Origin: WRIS01 sp964345475 | Lineage (GTDB): Bacteria; Actinomycetota; Coriobacteriia; Coriobacteriales; Eggerthellaceae | DNA: 64,000 bases | Direction of reading: 5' to 3' | Assembly (NCBI GenBank): GCA_964345475.1 | Contig: CAYFQW010000006.1 | Coordinates: forward strand, 12,285-76,284 | Shown here: piece after piece, positions 1 to 8,605 of the stretch | How positions within the stretch are numbered: position 1 is the first letter of the stretch | Layout: every line of letters begins with the position of its first letter | Made by a program: the position numbers and the translations under genes | Notes under the pieces: model-generated | Seen by the model: only the letters and a program-made list of their open reading frames with translations | Database searches by the model: none | What the model was told of the DNA's origin: nothing

Positions 1-835
1 ACGTTTCGACCCACTGTTTAGCGCCAGTCTCAAGCGTTTCCTGATCAACGATGGGCGTGCGGTTGCCGCCCATCGACGCCGGCAGTGTGGGAGCGGGACG
101 GTTCATGTCCATCGGGCGTCCCTGGCCGTTAAAGAGCATGCCTGCGAACGGCGACTGCCTGAGAATCGGCTCCTTGGCCGCCGTGACCTTAGCCTTGCAG
201 GTCTGGTCGTTGCCCGGCTGTCCCATGGCGGGAAGGCTCCTGAGCGCCTGCGCCACGCCGACATGCTCCCGAACCGTCGGCGCAGGATATTCGTACTCGA
301 CGCCGCTGTCGCGGAATCCCACCAGGAACATCCTCTCTCGCGTCTGCGGCACGCCGTAATCCGCGCTGTTGAGGACTTCAAGGTACGTCTTGTAGCCGAT
401 TTTCTCGGCCTGGCTCCTGATGTCAGCTATGGTGCCGGCCCAGCGCTTGTTCCGCGCCAGCGCCTTAACGTTCTCCATCACGAACGCCTGCGGCTCGACG
501 CGCTCGACCATCGCGAGAAAGTCAAACACGTGACGCGAGCGGGGATCGTTTGGATCCATCTTGCCGGCGACCGAGAAGCCCTGACAGGGCGGGCCGCCGA
601 TGACAAGCTCGGCACAGCCCCTTTCGGGAAGATGCTCCACCTGGCGTATGTCCCCGGTCACGATCTCATGGTCGAACGACACGCCGGCGCGCTGGGCGAT
701 CATGTCCATCGCCGCCGCGTACGTATCCATTGCGTCGGCGTTGATGTCGTTGGCGAACACCGGCGTGAACCCGGCGGCGATGAAGCCGAGGTCGAGGCCC
801 CCGGCACCGGTATACAAGCTGACGAATCTGGGCAT
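1..835 (-). CDS. DNA (cytosine-5) methyltransferase, 3' end cut by window edge
   Basis: The minus strand reads open from an ATG at 835 to the left edge, giving 278 residues with no stop. It shows the C5-methyltransferase motifs in order. Motif I is YTGAGGLDLGF near residue 8. Motif IV is GGPPCQGFS with catalytic Cys84. Motif VI is MENV near 120-123. Motif VIII is QTRER at 164-168. A motif IX-like RPAPTLPASMGG lies near 246-257, so only the extreme C-terminus (motif X) is missing. The enzyme transfers a methyl group from SAM to cytosine C5 in double-stranded DNA. It is divergent from an XRE regulator across a short region holding a perfect inverted repeat, the layout of controller-regulated restriction-modification loci. 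The next genes on the other strand may supply the cognate nuclease. The family is certain; the recognition sequence cannot be read from what is visible. Confidence 0.95.
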   Translation of the reverse strand, partial: MPRFVSLYTGAGGLDLGFIAAGFTPVFANDINADAMDTYAAAMDMIAQRAGVSFDHEIVTGDIRQVEHLPERGCAELVIGGPPCQGFSVAGKMDPNDPRSRHVFDFLAMVERVEPQAFVMENVKALARNKRWAGTIADIRSQAEKIGYKTYLEVLNSADYGVPQTRERMFLVGFRDSGVEYEYPAPTVREHVGVAQALRSLPAMGQPGNDQTCKAKVTAAKEPILRQSPFAGMLFNGQGRPMDMNRPAPTLPASMGGNRTPIVDQETLETGAKQWVET

Positions 836-856
836 CTCCACTCACTCTCTAGATGA

Positions 857-879
857 GCTCATTCTGTTGCAGAATGAGC
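857..879. promoter_or_regulatory. Perfect inverted repeat between methyltransferase and XRE genes
   Basis: GCTCATTCTG and CAGAATGAGC form a perfect 10-bp inverted repeat around a 3-bp spacer. It begins 22 bp upstream of the methyltransferase ATG, in the divergent promoter region shared with the XRE gene. A second small palindrome, ATGATATCAT, lies at 887-896. The dimer-sized symmetry and position suggest an operator for the neighbouring XRE protein, like the C-boxes of restriction-modification controller proteins. Binding is inferred, not shown. Confidence 0.6.
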
Positions 880-935
880 CCTACGGATGATATCATATCG
901 CACGTAGCGCAAGAACACGAGAGCGGGATATCCGA

Positions 936-1199
936 ATGACCGACGAAAGCACTAACCTGGGCGCGCTGCTCGCCAAGTGGCGCAAGGCCGCCGGGCTGTC
1001 GCAGGCCAACATGGCCGACGCACTTGGGACGCAGCAAGCTACGATATCGAAGCTCGAGTCCGGCGCCTACAAGCTGAGTGTTGCGCAGCTCCTCACCTTC
1101 CTGAGCGCATGCGGGCTTACCGTGTCTGACGTCGCCGGGGAAATTGACGCTGCCACGAGAACGGAAGACAGGCCTTTGTGGGAGAGAATCGATGAGTAG
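936..1199 (+). CDS. XRE-family HTH regulator (controller-like)
   Basis: This 87-residue protein is essentially one Cro/C1-type helix-turn-helix domain (about residues 7-62), with LSQANMADALGTQQATISKLE as the HTH core. It has no extra effector domain, the size and shape of restriction-modification controller (C) proteins. It is divergent from the cytosine methyltransferase, and its last 8 bp overlap the start of the next gene (ATG at 1192), so translation is probably coupled. It probably represses or times both divergent promoters through the inverted repeat at 857-879. That role is inferred from layout; the family assignment is firm. Confidence 0.88.
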   Translation: MTDESTNLGALLAKWRKAAGLSQANMADALGTQQATISKLESGAYKLSVAQLLTFLSACGLTVSDVAGEIDAATRTEDRPLWERIDE

Positions 1200-2847
1200 C
1201 GAAGCCATCTCAAGCGTTGCCGAGGCGTTCTTGGCATCGTCAATGCCTATAGACCCGAACACGATGGACCAGGCGGCCGAGAAGGCCATCGCCTTCTACG
1301 GAAACGCGCCTGCGGCTATCGCGCTTCCCGAGGAGGAAGTCGCGGAGCGGTTCTCCGAGATGTGGGACCTATGGTTTGCCGAAGGTGGCATCCCCTCGAA
1401 AGAATTGCGCGATGTCGTACACGAGGCCGTCGGCGTCGATCCCGGCATGGAGAGGCTTGCCGGAGAGTACTTCAAGCTCGTGGAGAAGCTCGAACAGAAA
1501 TCGTACATGAGCCGCGCCTACGCGGTTGCTCTCGTCGGTTGTGCGCCGCTTATACGGACGCTCGTGATCGAGCAGCACCTCGGCCTCGACCGCATCAGGT
1601 CCATCCTCAACGTGCCGGGCGCCACGTTCGACGCGATTCGCAGCGTGCTCGGGGCGATAGGCATATCGGCTGCCTTCGTCGTCGACGACATCGAGGCTAT
1701 ACACCGGGCCGATACAGAGGACGTATCTGCCTATTTTGGCGACACGCCCGCCGATGAATCAGAGGGGACGTTCAAGGGCCTGCTTGGCAACTTCTCCCGC
1801 AACGAAGAGCTTTGGGAGGAAGTCACCGAGCTGGTATATGTCGGGTTCGAGCCATACCTGTTCATGCTGTACTTCGAGCTGCTGACGCTTGAGACCACCG
1901 ACAGGTTCCCCGGGCGGGCCATCTACGAATGCGGACCGCGAGGACAGAAGGTCAAGGCGCTCTGGAACTCTATGTACCACCCGACCCAGGAGAACCCCTA
2001 CCTCAACAACGCGAAGTCAGTCTACTCACTGGACATGGCATGGGCCGAGACGAAGCTTTCGCGCGAGACCCAGAACGGATCACTCATGCTCGCCGACATC
2101 TTCGACATCATGAGCGAGCTGCCCTACACGACGCGGAGACGGATCGCGCACGTGATCAGATGCTATCTCGTGCACGTTGCGAACGAGAAGCAGGCATCCA
2201 CACCCTTGCCCGAAATCACTCCCGCGGGCATCCGCTCGTTCGTGGAGCGCGTGGCCAAGTCGAACAGCCTCACCAAGGGCGTGCTCGACCAACGCCTGGT
2301 GGACTTCCTCACCATGTGCGCTCACGATTACGATAAGTGGGTGGCTCGCGGACTCGGCTCTTCCGTCAACGAGACGAACGCATCGGGCAGGAAGTTCGGC
2401 GATGTAGAATATCTGAACCTCGATGACAGACAGACCATGCACGCCTATGAGGCGCATGGCGGCGGCCTGCGGGACGAGTACGTGCAGGACCACATAAACT
2501 CTCTCATCGGGACGGTTGACTACTTCAAGGGCGTTGCCGAGGATCGCGGCGAGAAGTTCGACCGCAATGTGGAGATCGCCTATGTTGCACACGACATCTC
2601 TAGGCTAAGTCGCTTCAAAGATGGCCACACAGAGGAGATCGGCGGCATCCCGTTCACATTCCGCTTCATGACATTCTACGATTTGCTTGAAAAGGCCGGT
2701 GGAATCGAACCTGTGGCTCAACAGACCGAATTATTCGGCGAACTCGTACACCGCAGAATTTCCAAACTGCCCGATAACTATTCATTGAAGCAAAGATATC
2801 GAGAGCTGATAGCAGCGGAAACTGCAATTAGCCAAGGTTCGAATTAG
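1192..2847 (+). CDS. Protein of unknown function, candidate restriction endonuclease partner
   Basis: I do not recognise this 551-residue protein. The ATG at 1192 overlaps the end of the XRE gene; an in-frame upstream TTG at 1144 is less likely. It is soluble and acidic, with no signal peptide or membrane segment, and looks largely helical. The most conserved-looking stretch is C-terminal, with GGGLRDEYVQDHIN followed by VEIAYVAHDISR; several acidic residues and a lysine there could form a nuclease centre, but I cannot match a named motif. Its place between a controller-like XRE gene divergent from a C5 methyltransferase and a nuclease-helicase makes a restriction endonuclease or defence sensor the best guess. 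Base composition matches the methyltransferase and the RecQ gene, so they probably travelled together. Confidence 0.75.
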   Translation: MSSEAISSVAEAFLASSMPIDPNTMDQAAEKAIAFYGNAPAAIALPEEEVAERFSEMWDLWFAEGGIPSKELRDVVHEAVGVDPGMERLAGEYFKLVEKLEQKSYMSRAYAVALVGCAPLIRTLVIEQHLGLDRIRSILNVPGATFDAIRSVLGAIGISAAFVVDDIEAIHRADTEDVSAYFGDTPADESEGTFKGLLGNFSRNEELWEEVTELVYVGFEPYLFMLYFELLTLETTDRFPGRAIYECGPRGQKVKALWNSMYHPTQENPYLNNAKSVYSLDMAWAETKLSRETQNGSLMLADIFDIMSELPYTTRRRIAHVIRCYLVHVANEKQASTPLPEITPAGIRSFVERVAKSNSLTKGVLDQRLVDFLTMCAHDYDKWVARGLGSSVNETNASGRKFGDVEYLNLDDRQTMHAYEAHGGGLRDEYVQDHINSLIGTVDYFKGVAEDRGEKFDRNVEIAYVAHDISRLSRFKDGHTEEIGGIPFTFRFMTFYDLLEKAGGIEPVAQQTELFGELVHRRISKLPDNYSLKQRYRELIAAETAISQGSN

Positions 2848-2867
2848 CCGAGCTGATTGTAGCGGTC

Positions 2868-5800
2868 ATGAAGAAATACTCATCATCATACGTTTATCGC
2901 AAAAGCTGCTTCGCCCTTCTTGGTTGCGAGCAATTCGGTGAAATCGAAACCGACTGGACACCCATTGCATGTGTTGTTGAAAATCTCTTACAGAGAGGCA
3001 TGCCGACGCATCCTTCCGAGCGGCTTGTCGAATTGCTCGGTGAACCGATCAAGCTAGACATAGACAGGCCAGCAAGAAGGCTAATCACCCATGACCACAT
3101 CTGGGGAAACACCATCAAAGGCACGCCCGACGGGAGTTTCAATCCCGCCGCTGACTTCTTCGCGACGCTTCTGCCCGAGGCGCTTCCACCTGACAAGCGA
3201 TACATCGTTGATTACATCCTGCCGGAGGCGTTGATCAGCGACATCGTTCCAGATTGCGATCCGCGATTCACGGAACAATGCGTGGACTTCTACTGTCCGC
3301 GTGCGAATCTCGTAATAGAGATAGACGGGTCGCAACACGACAGAGGGCCGCAGTCCTTCCTTGACCGTGACCGTGATTTGTACCTGCAGGTCAACGGGAT
3401 CGAGACGGTGCGCGTGAAGGTAGATGACCTCAGTACCGCAGAAGCAGCGCGGGCACTCTGCGAACGGTTCGACGCTGGCGAAAACCTGCCAGATGACATA
3501 GAAGAGAGCAGGATCTTCCCCTACGAGATCGCAATACGCGCCCAAATGGCCATTGCCGCCCTCGTCAAACAGGGAATGCTCACGCCCGATGACCCGACAT
3601 GGACCATCGACTTCACGTGCGACAGGCCCGATATCGATGCGGATGCCCTCATCGCGTGTTGCATCGAAGACGTGCTCGACCTCTTCGAGAACATCTGCAT
3701 CCTCATGGACAAGCCATTCAACAGGCCGACACTGCGTGTGTCATCAGACCTCCCCGACGTAAGGCTCGACGTTTCTGCGACCAAGATGTGGTCCGAGATC
3801 GAAGCTATCTCCGAGGTTGTATATGCGAGGAACGACTACTACGAGCAGCGCGACTTCTTTACCGTGGCCATTGCCGAACCGATACCCTACAAAACCGATG
3901 ACCCTGAGCGTCGCGATGACGTGGACGACGCCCTGGGCTTCTTCCTCAAGTACATCTTCGGCTACGACGGGTTCAGACCCGGACAAGCCGGCATCATCCG
4001 CAGGGCCCTGGCCAGAATCGCGACGCTCGGCATACTGCCGACGGGTTCCGGCAAATCGCTCTGCTATCAGATGGCCTGCTTGCTGCAGCCATGCATCAAC
4101 TTCGTCGTTTGCCCCATCATCTCGCTCATCCAGGACCAGGAGCTCAACTCGCACGAGTTCGGCATCGACCGCGTGGGCCGCATCGAGAGCCAGATGGACC
4201 GCACGGACAAGAACGTCGTTCTCGACGCCTTCGGAAAGGGCAAGTACTTCTTCATCTGGATTTCGCCCGAGAGGTTCCAGACGATCGATTTCAGGCGACA
4301 GCTCAGCGACCTATCGACGCGCAGGCACTTCGGCTATGCGGTTATCGACGAGGTGCACTGCCTGTCCGAATGGGGTCACGACTTCCGGGTCTCCTACCTC
4401 AAGCTCTACGGGACCATAAAGAAGTACTGCAAGGAGGCGCAGATCATCGCGCTCACCGCCACGGCTTCGAGGAATGTCCTCGAAGACCTGCTGTCCGAGC
4501 TAGAGATCACCAAGGCCAACGTCCAGACATCCACGAGCCTCGACCGGCCCGAGCTCAAGTATCACATCGTGCGAATCGACGAACAGGATCGAGAGGCCAA
4601 GCTCGACGAGGTCCTTGACCGTATCGACCAGTACTTCCAAACGACCGAGGGAGTTGACTCCATATTCGTGCCGAGGGGAAAGGACTCCATCTGCGGAATC
4701 ATCTTCTCCAACCTCAAGGACAACTTCTACAAGTACCCCGCGACATGCGAGGGAGTACTGGCCCACCTGAGAGGACGCGGCATACTTGCGGATTCCTACC
4801 ACGGGGACAGGGAGGACGAGCGCTCGCGCATCCAGAAAGAGTTCCTTGACAACCAGTTCACCGTGATGAGCGCCACGAAGGCATTCGGCATGGGCGTGAA
4901 CAAGAAAAACATTCGGTACACGATCCACAACGGCCTCCCCTGGTCTGTCGAAGCCTTCTATCAAGAGGCGGGCCGTGCTGGCCGCGACCCAGCGCACAAC
5001 GACTCCGAGTGCTACATCCTCTACTCGAACGAGAACGACCCGGGAAAGGCCAGGCGCCTGTTCGAGGAGGGCACCACCGTCGAAGAAATCATCGGTCTGC
5101 AGCCCGAGCTCGTCGGCGACCTCGACACGCTCTTCTTCCTCTGGAGCGGAAACCACGAGGACCTGCTCATCGAGCGCCAGGCCATAGTCGAGACGTTCAA
5201 GTGGCTCTACAGGAGGCGCGGCAAGGACGGGCATGTCATCGTGAATTGGGACCTTGTCAAGGAACTGACGAGGGGCGCCGCCAACGAGCGCGCCAGACAA
5301 CGTGCGGCGGCCGAGAAGAAGACGGTGAAGGCCGAGGTCCGCATAGGGACCCAGGACGCCTTGTACAAGCTCGCCATCCTCGGTATCGTCATCGACTGGA
5401 CCGTCGACTACAACACGAATACCTACGACGTGGAGATGCGCGAGATCGACGGCGGCAGCGAAGCCTTCGTGAAGGAAGCGCTGCAAGCCTACATCAGGAG
5501 GCACAACCCCACCTTCTCTTTTGATGACCCGTCGCCAACGCATCGCAAGTACGTCGACATGTACAGGAAGGCCCCCGAGGGCAACAAGCTCATAGGCCTC
5601 ATCGACACCTTGCTGCTCTGGACGAGCGACAACATCGTTTTCAGCAGGAGACGCGCAATCGGCAACATGCTGGACCTGTGCGAATCCGACCGCAGCGAGC
5701 AGGAGATCCGCGACTACATCAACAGCTACTTCCGCCTAGACACCGAAAGCAACGACCAACTTGACGCCATCGTGCGCGACACATCGAATATCGGCACCTG

Positions 5801-6260
5801 GATGAGGCTGTTCATGACGTACGAACTGACCGACGACCCTGCCGTCCAGAAGGACGTGCTCAAGGATGCGAAGGAGATCACGGCGATTGCCGCTCTCTGC
5901 GACCGCTACCGCGAGAGCTTCCACGCCAACATCGGGCTGGAATGGTCGACGCTCGTGGCTAGGCTCCTGTCAGGCACGTTCACGGAGGCGGACATCGAGA
6001 GCCAGTTCGAGTTCATTGCGACTGAGATTCCGGAATACGCGGATCTTGACGCAGACGAGCTGTTCGATGGAACACTGGCCTTCCTCGTCAACGCCAGCGA
6101 CGAAGCTAAGGATGCGTTCGGCTCCGCCGTGGTCAAGCATGCCCCCAGACGTGCACTGCAAACCTACAAGAAGCTCAACGACATAGTCTCGCTTGCTTAT
6201 CTCGTGAACGAGGCCGACAGCAAACTCAAGTCAACCTGGAGGAAAAGGAGTGTGAGATGA
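2868..6260 (+). CDS. RecQ-family helicase with N-terminal DUF559/Vsr-like nuclease domain
   Basis: This 1130-residue protein is much longer than housekeeping RecQ (about 600). Residues about 130-190 carry a PD-(D/E)XK-type fold of the DUF559/Vsr kind: Asp140, then LVIEIDGSQHDRG with Glu151, Asp153 and His157, then VRVKV. A superfamily II helicase follows: GFRPGQ Q-motif, Walker A PTGSGKS near 391-397, DEVH at 494-497, ALTATAS, and the RecQ signature QEAGRAGRD at 699-707. The last 400 residues are not recognised. It should unwind DNA 3'-5' and may nick or cut it. It starts 20 bp after the 551-aa gene, and its stop overlaps the next ATG (ATGA at 6257). The nuclease-helicase fusion and its PRTase/SLOG neighbours suggest anti-phage or anti-plasmid action rather than general repair. 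Confidence 0.92.
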   Translation: MKKYSSSYVYRKSCFALLGCEQFGEIETDWTPIACVVENLLQRGMPTHPSERLVELLGEPIKLDIDRPARRLITHDHIWGNTIKGTPDGSFNPAADFFATLLPEALPPDKRYIVDYILPEALISDIVPDCDPRFTEQCVDFYCPRANLVIEIDGSQHDRGPQSFLDRDRDLYLQVNGIETVRVKVDDLSTAEAARALCERFDAGENLPDDIEESRIFPYEIAIRAQMAIAALVKQGMLTPDDPTWTIDFTCDRPDIDADALIACCIEDVLDLFENICILMDKPFNRPTLRVSSDLPDVRLDVSATKMWSEIEAISEVVYARNDYYEQRDFFTVAIAEPIPYKTDDPERRDDVDDALGFFLKYIFGYDGFRPGQAGIIRRALARIATLGILPTGSGKSLCYQMACLLQPCINFVVCPIISLIQDQELNSHEFGIDRVGRIESQMDRTDKNVVLDAFGKGKYFFIWISPERFQTIDFRRQLSDLSTRRHFGYAVIDEVHCLSEWGHDFRVSYLKLYGTIKKYCKEAQIIALTATASRNVLEDLLSELEITKANVQTSTSLDRPELKYHIVRIDEQDREAKLDEVLDRIDQYFQTTEGVDSIFVPRGKDSICGIIFSNLKDNFYKYPATCEGVLAHLRGRGILADSYHGDREDERSRIQKEFLDNQFTVMSATKAFGMGVNKKNIRYTIHNGLPWSVEAFYQEAGRAGRDPAHNDSECYILYSNENDPGKARRLFEEGTTVEEIIGLQPELVGDLDTLFFLWSGNHEDLLIERQAIVETFKWLYRRRGKDGHVIVNWDLVKELTRGAANERARQRAAAEKKTVKAEVRIGTQDALYKLAILGIVIDWTVDYNTNTYDVEMREIDGGSEAFVKEALQAYIRRHNPTFSFDDPSPTHRKYVDMYRKAPEGNKLIGLIDTLLLWTSDNIVFSRRRAIGNMLDLCESDRSEQEIRDYINSYFRLDTESNDQLDAIVRDTSNIGTWMRLFMTYELTDDPAVQKDVLKDAKEITAIAALCDRYRESFHANIGLEWSTLVARLLSGTFTEADIESQFEFIATEIPEYADLDADELFDGTLAFLVNASDEAKDAFGSAVVKHAPRRALQTYKKLNDIVSLAYLVNEADSKLKSTWRKRSVR

Positions 6261-6937
6261 GCTCACGAGAGGCAAATATCGAACGGCTGAACTACGCGAT
6301 CACCTCGCTCAACGAAGATGCAGAGGGTATACACGGGTTGATTTCCCGCTCCGCCGACGAACTCGAAAGCGCGACGGAGGCCGGCAACAGGGCTGCAGAC
6401 AACGCAGCCCAGATCATCGAGTCGCTTAAGCCCCTAACCGAACTGCTGGAAACGCAGCATCGCGATTCTACGGCAATGCTCGAGGAGGCACGCAAGGCAT
6501 CTGAAGAGCAACGCACCGCGTCAGCCGAGCAGACCGCAAGCTTAAAGAGCGCCGTCGAGGAAAGCCTCGAGGCGGTTAGCTCGAGGGCGGAGGCTGCTTG
6601 CGACGGGCTCGTGAAGACTGCCGAAGACTCGTTCGGAGCACTTGAAAAAGCACAAGGCGAGGCGTTCGATGACATCAAGCGGCAAACCTTGAAGGAGCAC
6701 GAGAGGACGCGCGACGAGCTGCAGACCGACATGCTCGGCTTCAAGAACGCGACCTCCGCGCGTCTTGACGCCCTTGAAGCCGAGGTGGTAAAGACGCAGG
6801 GCGCCATCAAAGAGCTTGAGGGCAAGGTCACCGAGAGCGTGGACGCCATTGGCAAGAAGCTCCTCATACCCATCTACGTGGCAATAGGTCTCGGGGCCGT
6901 GGACCTCATCTGCCTGGTGATGCTCCTCATGAGATAG
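6257..6937 (+). CDS. Coiled-coil protein with C-terminal membrane anchor
   Basis: The 226 residues are almost wholly charged heptad-like helix, rich in Ala, Glu, Lys and Ser (about 10-200). A single hydrophobic segment, IPIYVAIGLGAVDLICLVML, ends the chain. There is no N-terminal signal, so the coiled coil should sit in the cytoplasm, tethered by its C-terminus. The layout recalls chemoreceptor signalling stalks but lacks their hairpin motif. Its start overlaps the stop of the RecQ gene by 4 bp, so the two are probably translated together. It may anchor the helicase or the downstream nucleotide-binding proteins at the membrane, or act as the membrane effector of the system. No family name can be assigned. 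Confidence 0.8.
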   Translation: MSSREANIERLNYAITSLNEDAEGIHGLISRSADELESATEAGNRAADNAAQIIESLKPLTELLETQHRDSTAMLEEARKASEEQRTASAEQTASLKSAVEESLEAVSSRAEAACDGLVKTAEDSFGALEKAQGEAFDDIKRQTLKEHERTRDELQTDMLGFKNATSARLDALEAEVVKTQGAIKELEGKVTESVDAIGKKLLIPIYVAIGLGAVDLICLVMLLMR

Positions 6938-6949
6938 ACGGCGCGACGA

Positions 6950-7966
6950 ATGAGGGTGAAATTAGAGTTGGGCAAAGTCGAGACATACTTGGAACGTGGA
7001 ATCGCATTCCTTGAAGGTGACGGTGCCGCCAAGGACTACGAACAGGCCTTCTATTGGCTAAACGCAGCGTGCAATCTTGGCTCCGAGAAGGCTGAGGCGA
7101 TTGTTCGGGAGATGCGCGAGAGGAGCTTTGGCGTGCCCTTCTCTGGCGACGTCTCTGAGCGCAGCCACGACTCGTTCGATCCTGTGTACACGAGCCATTC
7201 GGCGGACACCGCGAACGGCATCGATGGGCATATCATCAACAAGCGAGACGCTCGTCCGGCAAACCAGGGCAGATGCGTCGCATGTGGCATGGAGGCACTG
7301 GTCGCAAGCACAGATGTTGCCGGCGCGAAGTACTGCTTGCCCAGCAAGGGCGGTTGTGGCACAACGCAAATGATTCCTATCGTCGAGAACGGGCTTGACC
7401 GTGGACTCGCGATGCAGCCATACCGCGAAAGCATCCAAGGCCGTAGCGGGACCACGTACTCATCACTCGGGGCTCTCATCCATATGGTGAAATACGACAA
7501 CCGCGTGGACGATGCCATGAAGGCAGACATCATCGCGGAGATTGTCGCACGTGTGAACGAGTGCGGAGTTGTCGAGCGGCTGATCGGCAACACTAGCCAA
7601 GGCATGACCATTGTGCCCGCTCCGTCCTCCAAGAGAAGAAAGGTACAACCCGTCACCCTGTTGGCGCAGCTCATGTCCGAAAACCGCTTTGGCTTCGACA
7701 ACGTTCTAACGAAGAGGTCGAATATAGAATCCAAGAGCAGGGCAAGCGGTACGGAACTCGCTCCTGGTGACGTAAGGTGCATCGGAAACGTCTATGGAAA
7801 GACGGTCCTCCTAGTTGATGACACGTACGGCGAGGGCGCAACGCTCAGGGCCTGCATTCGCGCCCTGCGGGAAAAGGGTGCGAGAGAGATTTACTTCCTC
7901 TCCATCTGCAAGAACATCTTCGGCGGAATGAAGGGCAGCTCGACCGATGACGACGATATTTATTAG
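6950..7966 (+). CDS. ComF-like phosphoribosyltransferase with Sel1-like and zinc-ribbon segments
   Basis: This 338-residue protein has three parts. Residues about 10-50 resemble one Sel1-type repeat (YLERGIAFLEGDGAAKDYEQ). Residues about 105-140 hold cysteines (CVAC, YC, GC) likely to bind zinc. From about 165 to the end is a type I PRTase domain: YSSLGALIHMVKYD, then the PRPP-binding signature VLLVDDTYGEGAT at 286-298. The order zinc module then PRTase matches ComFC-type proteins. It begins 12 bp after the coiled-coil gene and overlaps the SLOG gene by 20 bp. PRTases beside DprA/SLOG proteins occur in the ShosTA toxin-antitoxin and antiviral pair, so this is probably the PRPP- or nucleotide-using effector. 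The substrate is unknown. Confidence 0.85.
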   Translation: MRVKLELGKVETYLERGIAFLEGDGAAKDYEQAFYWLNAACNLGSEKAEAIVREMRERSFGVPFSGDVSERSHDSFDPVYTSHSADTANGIDGHIINKRDARPANQGRCVACGMEALVASTDVAGAKYCLPSKGGCGTTQMIPIVENGLDRGLAMQPYRESIQGRSGTTYSSLGALIHMVKYDNRVDDAMKADIIAEIVARVNECGVVERLIGNTSQGMTIVPAPSSKRRKVQPVTLLAQLMSENRFGFDNVLTKRSNIESKSRASGTELAPGDVRCIGNVYGKTVLLVDDTYGEGATLRACIRALREKGAREIYFLSICKNIFGGMKGSSTDDDDIY

Positions 7967-8579
7967 CGGCTCAAGAGAGATACCGTTCATCCCAGACGAA
8001 GTCAGAGAACGCGTCGACAGGATAATCGATTCGGGTTTCGACATCGTTGTTGGCGATTCTGAACGTGGTGTCGACTCGGCTATTTTGCGGTACTTGGAAT
8101 CGAGATCTTACGAAAACGTCTCGGTCTACACTATCCATGACAAGCCTCGGGTGAAGGACGTCCTTGAGGCTTGGCGAATCTGCAAGATAGCCCCGGAAAC
8201 GGAAACGAAGACTGACAAAGCAGGCAACGTTAGGAACAGACGCGAGCTGGAAACGGCAAAAGACCGGGCGATGGGGGAAGTGGCCGACTTTGGCCTCGTC
8301 GTCTGGCAGAGCACCTACCCAAACCGCTTTGGCAACACCTCTGTCAGCAAGGGCAGCCTGCGAAACATGCACCAATTGCTTAGTGTCGGAAGGCCCGTTG
8401 TCTTATATAAGGCTACTACTGGTAGCTTGGATGATGCTTTTAGTTGCTATGAGCTAAGAACACTTGAAGAGCTGGGCGAACTGGTTTCAACAGAGCCCGA
8501 TATTGTTGGCAGGGCGTACATGCAGATCGAGAAGACGGCGAACAGCACGCTACAAGCCTCGTTCGACTCGATTGTATAG
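7947..8579 (+). CDS. SLOG-domain (DprA/DUF2493-like) nucleotide-binding protein
   Basis: The 210-residue protein opens with IFISGSREI (residues 4-12) and continues FDIVVGDSERGVDSAILRY (31-49), the two phosphate- and nucleotide-binding loops of Rossmann-type SLOG proteins of the DUF2493/DprA group. There is no signal peptide or membrane segment. The ATG lies inside the 3' end of the PRTase gene (20-bp overlap in another frame), a strong sign that both are made together. SLOG proteins bind or process nucleotides, NAD-derived ligands or single-stranded DNA, and many act in conflict systems. With the PRTase it resembles a ShosTA pair in which the SLOG partner restrains or activates the PRTase. 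Base composition starts to fall towards its end (around 8400). Confidence 0.82.
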   Translation: MTTIFISGSREIPFIPDEVRERVDRIIDSGFDIVVGDSERGVDSAILRYLESRSYENVSVYTIHDKPRVKDVLEAWRICKIAPETETKTDKAGNVRNRRELETAKDRAMGEVADFGLVVWQSTYPNRFGNTSVSKGSLRNMHQLLSVGRPVVLYKATTGSLDDAFSCYELRTLEELGELVSTEPDIVGRAYMQIEKTANSTLQASFDSIV

Positions 8580-8605
8580 ATATGCTTTGTTTTTAGGAGA
8601 CACCA

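Noticed and set aside
263..856. A 197-codon forward frame at the left end
   Set aside because: It lies opposite the methyltransferase, whose motifs on the minus strand are unmistakable; the forward product has no recognisable feature.
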